Assembly (NCBI GenBank): GCA_036877525.1 | Contig: JAZGTH010000009.1 | Span: 3,117,001 to 3,181,000 of the forward strand | Direction of reading: 5' to 3' | DNA from: Chromobotia macracanthus | Taxonomy: Eukaryota > Chordata > Actinopteri > Cypriniformes > Botiidae | Length of the DNA stretch: 64,000 nucleotides | Shown here: piece by piece, positions 57,984-64,000 of the stretch | Layout of the letters: each line of letters starts with the position of its first letter | How positions within the stretch are numbered: the first letter of the stretch is position 1 | Program-made: the position numbers and the translations under genes | The notes under the pieces: generated by a model | Told to the model about the DNA's origin: nothing | Databases searched by the model: none | The model's input: the letters and a program-made list of their open reading frames with translations, nothing else

Positions 57984-60900
57984 CAGTTTTTCGTATTAAT
58001 TTTTTGAAGATGAAGTCAGTGTCAACCGTACAGATCTGTAGTCATGAGAACATGCTCGCTCATATGTAACGGATACCAGCTGGTACAAAGTGAAAAATAT
58101 TTTTATGTTATTCCTAAAGTATTGTTCCACAGTTGACCCTAGTCCTTGTTTACGAACTTTACTGTTATTGTGGGAATGTTGAAACATGGAAGTGTTTTGC
58201 AGATTCAGAGGAAGTTTGTTTAAAGAGGAAGAGAATTTGTAGAGTCTTGGACCATGCAAAGGGTCAGTTCCACCTCCAGTTAAGTCCACTGAACAATTTA
58301 CAGTGGAGTTGACAAGAGACTTCATCCTGTGCAATGATGGGTTTTCTAACTCTGGCACTGAGACGAGGAAATGAGGGACAAAACCAAAAAAAGACACCAA
58401 AGAGGAACGCTGCGTCTCATATCTCAGTGTCCAGACTGTCTCAAAACAGTCAAACCAGGTAAAGAAAACAACAGTGCGTTGGAACAGGTTGTGTTGGGCC
58501 AAATACAATCGCTGGCCAGGAATATGATCATTTGGAAAAACAAAGATAATCATGTGGACAAAGCTTTGGGTAGTGTCTTTGATCAACAGCCAGTTTAAAT
58601 GGGTGAGCCCGAGCATTTTGAGATTCCCTGTATCCAGGGATGTTGTTACGTGCCGTCTGGTAAAATAGGCAACAGAGCCTCCCTTGAACTTTCACTGCAC
58701 AATTGTTCACAAAAACAGGAGGTTCAACTAAGAGTGTTCTGCTTCCTAACCAGAGCACCAACAAAAATACCTTTTCCCATTATTGAATGCCGCCCTTTAA
58801 AAATAAATTCTCCTTCGATTCTAAAATAAATGCTGATGTTACTGGGTTAATGCTGCATATCAATTTGGCAAAGACACAAATGGAACAACATGAACACCAT
58901 TTTTTATATGAAATTGGCAGATTGTGATTTTATGTAAGGTCAAAAAGTTGTGATCTTTATATAGCAACATGTGCAAGTTTATGTGTGGTTATGCTTTATT
59001 TTAAGAATTCTGTGACAAAACTGCATAAGGTGGGGTCATGCGAGAGCTACGTGCCAGCTGAATTCACAGCCTTTGGATGATCATGTGATTGTTTATTTCA
59101 GGCAGGCCTCAGTATAGACGAGAGTTTGATGACTGGTCTGTTCGTTTAATGCAATGTCTGATTGCTTTGATATAAAGTGACATCATTGCTTATGTACATC
59201 TGGACCTGCACTGTTGCAGCACGTGTCTGTGGAAGGGTGGATGGTCTTGCTCTCTGTTTGCAGTGATGAAAACATGGAATGTATGCATGCTGGCCATATG
59301 GACATTCTGTGGTTGTTCAGTATCTAAGCTCATTGGTTAGTCTGTTTGAGATGAGTCTGGTTTCAGAAGCATGAAGACCATTTCATTTTGTGGTTTGTTT
59401 GAGCTAACCTATTTTTAGCCTCTTTTAATGAGCTTGAGTCCATTTTAGCATCTGATCTTAACAAATAATGTATGGGAATAAACTTGCCTTTGTACACTAT
59501 CAGCCTACTAATGTAGTGATAGTACACAGCACAATACAGAGTTTTTCTTACAGTACTGAGTTGCAGTAGCCTGGCTTTCATTGGTTCCTCATCCAGGCTC
59601 CCTTTTCTCTCTTGTGGTCCTAGTCTAGCAGTCTGTGCCTTAGGATAGTTTTCACAGACGAACAGTCAGTCTCCAGTGGGTTTATATTAGTCTGTCTCAG
59701 GATGCCGCATGTAGTGTAATTGTCTGTGTGTGTATGTTAGACACAATGTTTGTGTGTTAGACATAGCTGTAAACAGCTGCTACTGTAATTCTTTGTCTTA
59801 ATGAATACCAAACCACTTCCTGCCTGCCATACTGAAAGTTGTATTGAAACATGAAAAGACAAGAAGATTTATAAATGCTTGATTTTTGGCCACAGAGATG
59901 ACAAGAAACCATGGAGAAAATGTGTTTGTACTAAATTGTAATGGGCCAGATTCAAACACATCATCATCCTCATGAGCACCACAATTCAATGTGTCAGAGC
60001 TTGTGTACTAACTGTTGGACCACGGCCCTCCCTGACAGATGCTTGAAGATTTTGATGCAACCGTTTTCCTGAAGTGTAAGCACAATCGGTGCCAGAACGT
60101 GGTCCTGTGAAGCCCGTGAGCATGCGTCTCTGGAAGCACAACCCCTCCCCAAAACCTCTGGGGGTTTCTTCTTTTGGTAGGCTAATATCTGATGACTAAA
60201 AACAGTAGCCTTCACTGATCTTTAGCCTTCAAATGTGGAATGTTTGTTGTAACATTTGAAAAGTAAAGAGTCTGAACTCTCAGCCCTACTTAGATCTTTT
60301 GATTTTAAAAGGATGTTAAATGTGAGCTACACAAACATGTACACATAATAAAACAGACTTCCATAGTCCATATTTTCCTGGAACAATGGCAGTGTTTTGA
60401 CTGGAACAGTAAATTGAAAACCAGTAACAGTAAACCCGTAAACTATAAAAACTGCCCCACATTTTTTTAATGACATTTGGGAAGAGAGAGTCCTGTCTCC
60501 TGCATTGTGTTTATGGAGGGGCCTACGGGCCCTGTTGTTCAGCTCACACTGTACTCTCTTTGGGGCCCTTGTTTAAAGTTTATGCTTTTACTGTATGTAC
60601 AAAGAAGCACTGTATGCTTGTGATGTATGAGCAGAGGGGCCAGGAGCCCTAATAATTGGCTTACACTGTATGCACTGAGAGGATCGAGGCCCTTTTTGTC
60701 AATTTGTGCTGTATGCACTAAGATTCCTGGGGTGGCAGTCTCGGGTCATGTGGACTGAGGCTTTGAAGGCTTCTAATTGTTTGGTCACACTCTGGTCTAA
60801 ATCTAGCCCTGTCCACAATGTTGTACCATATACAATGAATGAATATTTCCAGCAATTTAGAAGGTTTAATAAGGTGAACAATTTACACTGGATTCCATAT

Positions 60901-62285
60901 TATTATTATCATTATTATTATTATTATTATTATTATATCTCCTATTAAATGAATGTGTGTGCAAGAGTTCTAAAATGACACATTTACACACTGCATTTAC
61001 CATACACACATCAGGCGTGTGACCTGTTTCTCCTGAGCTGTCAGTCATCCACGTTCCCTGAGGCCCTGAAACATGATTCGACTGGAATGGCAATTCTTTA
61101 AAGCAAAACATGAAAAGTGCCCAGGGCTTTCTGAATGCCCTTTGAATATGTTGTCCCATCAGGGCTTCATATTGAGACATAGCTGGGGGAGATATAGGCT
61201 TTGCTCTTCTTTACCTGTGTTAAACCCTCAAGTGTGTTTGTGTTCACAAAGAGGGTGCTTGTACTTCAAATCTCTCTGTAGAGTATGAGAGTGCACAGAC
61301 TCTCAAGTACCTCTGCTGGAAACCAAGATGAACTCTGGACCTCTGAATCTGTTTGACTGAGCCAATGCCTCAGGTCCTTTAGACATAGATTATCTTTTAG
61401 CTCTCTCTCATTCTCTCTCTCTATCTCTTCTCTCTCTCATAAAAGAATAATCGCCCGAATCACTGTAATTTCTGTCTCAGTTATTTTTTGTTCAACCTTC
61501 CTGCTGATGTGTGTGAAAGATGGAAAGCGAGTGCATTACGAGGGCATGCAAACTGAAGATAAAAGTGGTTGTGGTTCTTAACACTTACGGCCACATCACA
61601 GGCCGAGAAAAATCTGATTGGACTGATGTGGTTGGTTTTAGTTTTTCTTTTTTGTGGGGTGGAAACGCTGGTTAAGTATTTTGTGTTTAGGACATGTTGT
61701 TGCAACCAAGGAAACAGCCTTATAGCCTTTCTGTAAAGGGTTGTTTTATAGCTAGCAGATGCTAGACCTGTTAGCATGAATAGTTGACGCTCAGTGGGCT
61801 GTGAAGTGTAGAGTTGAGGTAGCTTTAGTTATGCTAAGTTCAATGCTGATAACATTATTGTTTGCCGTATAGCCTACATTTATTCATTTCTTGTCTTTTA
61901 TGCGTTAAAGCTTGGACATACATTGCAATTCTGTTTATTTTATGACTTACTCTTGACACAAACCCATTCACCAGGCCATAGATACTAAAGATTTTCAGGA
62001 GGGAGGGAAGAGGAGGGAATGAGGTATGGTCAGCCTCAAAGCTCTGTTTATGAAACAGCCCAGGGGTGCAAAGATCTCCAATAAAAGTGGATAAGAATAA
62101 GACCCACAGCTACAAGAGCATACAGTCATACACAGAGGAAATGAGGAGTAACCGGTGGATCTCTATGATATTTAGATTGGTGTCTTATGATTGTGGTTCA
62201 CATAAGGAGAAGGTGATTCATGAACAACTTCTTCATGTGAGGGTGTCCATGCTCCCTTAACCCAGATCTGACCTGGACATTGAAG
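57984..62285. other. Intron or intergenic sequence with no identified gene
   Basis: If the 57056 exon is real, this is its first intron. It includes a 206-codon - strand open frame (57996-58616) without recognisable domains, a degenerate tandem stretch at 60470-60735 containing GGGGCC and CACTGTATGCACT steps, and a (TTA)n tract at 60898-60936. I see no exon that can be supported. Confidence 0.45.
60898..60936. repeat. (TTA)n microsatellite
   Basis: About twelve ATT/TTA trinucleotides with one C interruption. Confidence 0.9.
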
Positions 62286-62287
62286 GC

Positions 62288-62742
<455 letters not shown>

Positions 62743-64000
62743 AGTCAGTCACTCTGTTCTGAAAATGAGCAACATCTGTGTTTTTGTGTTATTGATCCTG
62801 CAGGTGTATTTTTAAGTTTTGGTGTTTAGCATTTTTCTTGCCTTCATTGTGCCTGTCATTACCTGTTTCCTTGCCTTCAGTTCATTTGCCACATGAACAC
62901 AAATTCACTAACATACTGTGCAAAATACCAACATTGTGATGCAATAGAACCACTTTACCACTTTCTAACTCACTTTTTGTTCTCTGTGAGACAAGTGACA
63001 GTGACTAACAGTTGCATGTTAGTAAAGTGAGTAATTCTCAAGAGAAGTGCATACATTTCAGTACTTATACAATATAGTGTGTGTCACATTATAAATAAGC
63101 CTATACATCTTACACTTTTCCACCTATTCATGTTATTTTAACTCACTTCCCATCAACTCACTTTTTGGTTGGGGTGTGTGAGATGTTGGGTGATAGATAA
63201 AGGCAACCTGTTTTTTGGGTAAAATGCTTAGTTTGGACTTTAGCCAGATTACAGACTTGTTAGCACATGTTTTTGGAAAAGAGGTTTCAGGGTTTTCTGT
63301 GGTTAAATGGAAGTGCTTAAATGTGTCTGTGCTGTGTGCATCGTTTAGTAAAAGTAACCTGGTGTTCAGTGCTATGTGTTTAAAAATGTTGCCCAAGTTC
63401 TGGTCACATTCTGGATTTTGTGTTCAGTCAAGCATTTAAAGCTGCAATCTGTAACTTTGCCCCTCTACCTCCATCTCTGTTTGAATCATAACATTGCAGG
63501 GGACTTATTCTTAACGTGAATGACAAGTCAAATTCTATCAAGTCAAACGTGAATGACAAGTATCTGCATTTTCTAAACTAGCTTCTAAAATTACATTTAA
63601 GTTAATGTAAAGGTGCTACGGTTTATCACAATTCTTTCTTATTTCCCTGTATTTCACCCTCAGGCACACCCACCAACACTTAAAGGGGTCAGAGCCCAGA
63701 GCCTACAGATTTCCAATCTAGAGCTTCTGGTGAAGACCCGAGTCTGAGTTTTAAAATGTAACACAAAAAATATTGCCATTGATTATTTTTTTTTAGTGAC
63801 CTATACTTCCAGAACGTATTTAAGTTTGCACATTATTTGCTTATGAATGTGGTCTTACGTTGTAATCATCACCCTGTTATTTTTAGTGTTGTTGTTAGAA
63901 AAAATACTAAAGATCTCTGTCAAAACAGCATTTTACATCCATCCATCTTTTTTATTTGTGTCTCAGTTTAACCTAGAGGAGACTGGTGGATGTTTAAACC
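62743..64000. other. Sequence to window end, no gene identified
   Basis: AT-rich. A truncated AAAGCTGCAAT-family element begins near 63436 (AAAGCTGCAATCTGTAACTTTG, CCATCTCTGTTTGAATCATA). No supported exon. Confidence 0.45.

Overview
The window is vertebrate nuclear DNA from a teleost, most likely a cyprinid or other ostariophysan. It has spliced genes with GT-AG introns, CpG-rich promoters, tRNA-derived SINEs, many short inverted-repeat transposons and long microsatellites. The second complete gene reads as the fish/amphibian borealin-2 (cdca9). There is no prokaryotic organisation, no CRISPR array and no intact autonomous mobile element.

Layout, all genes on the + strand. (1) 28-545: last coding exon (PRY-SPRY/B30.2) of a TRIM- or butyrophilin-like gene whose 5' part lies outside the window, then its 3' UTR. 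(2) 1422-2200: TTAG-based minisatellite. (3) 2330-2670: CpG-rich promoter-like stretch with a good first coding exon and splice donor that I cannot join to any gene. (4) 5153-10106: complete mfsd8 (CLN7), 12 coding exons, 504 aa. (5) 12765-14245: compact complete cdca9 (borealin-2), 10 coding exons, 253 aa, with two introns that appear to use GC donors. (6) 15117-53648: complete ablim2, four LIM domains plus a villin headpiece, with two alternative first coding exons 7 kb apart, each under its own CpG island, and an 8-nt microexon. (7) 56880-57500: a third CpG island with a first exon and a tandem CRE pair. From the human ABLIM2-AFAP1 gene order this is probably the 5' end of afap1, the rest lying beyond the window.

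The genes do not form a pathway: an endolysosomal membrane protein, a chromosomal passenger complex subunit and an actin-binding LIM protein sit side by side. Introns and spacers are dominated by repeats. Eleven copies of one MITE-like family (ends CCCAGCTAACA / TGTTAGCTGGG) lie between 19.7 and 52.1 kb, all inside ablim2. At least three other inverted-repeat families, tRNA-type SINE pieces, a Tc1/mariner relic, a 27-bp minisatellite, and long CT, CA and TTTC tracts are also present.

I see no convincing undescribed gene system. The most useful leads are the dual ablim2 promoters, the two GC-AG introns of cdca9, the dense MITE family, the CRE-rich promoter elements, and a weak candidate for a small secreted peptide on the - strand between mfsd8 and cdca9. 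Exon boundaries were found by hand from splice signals, reading phase and remembered family sequences; no alignment or search was run.
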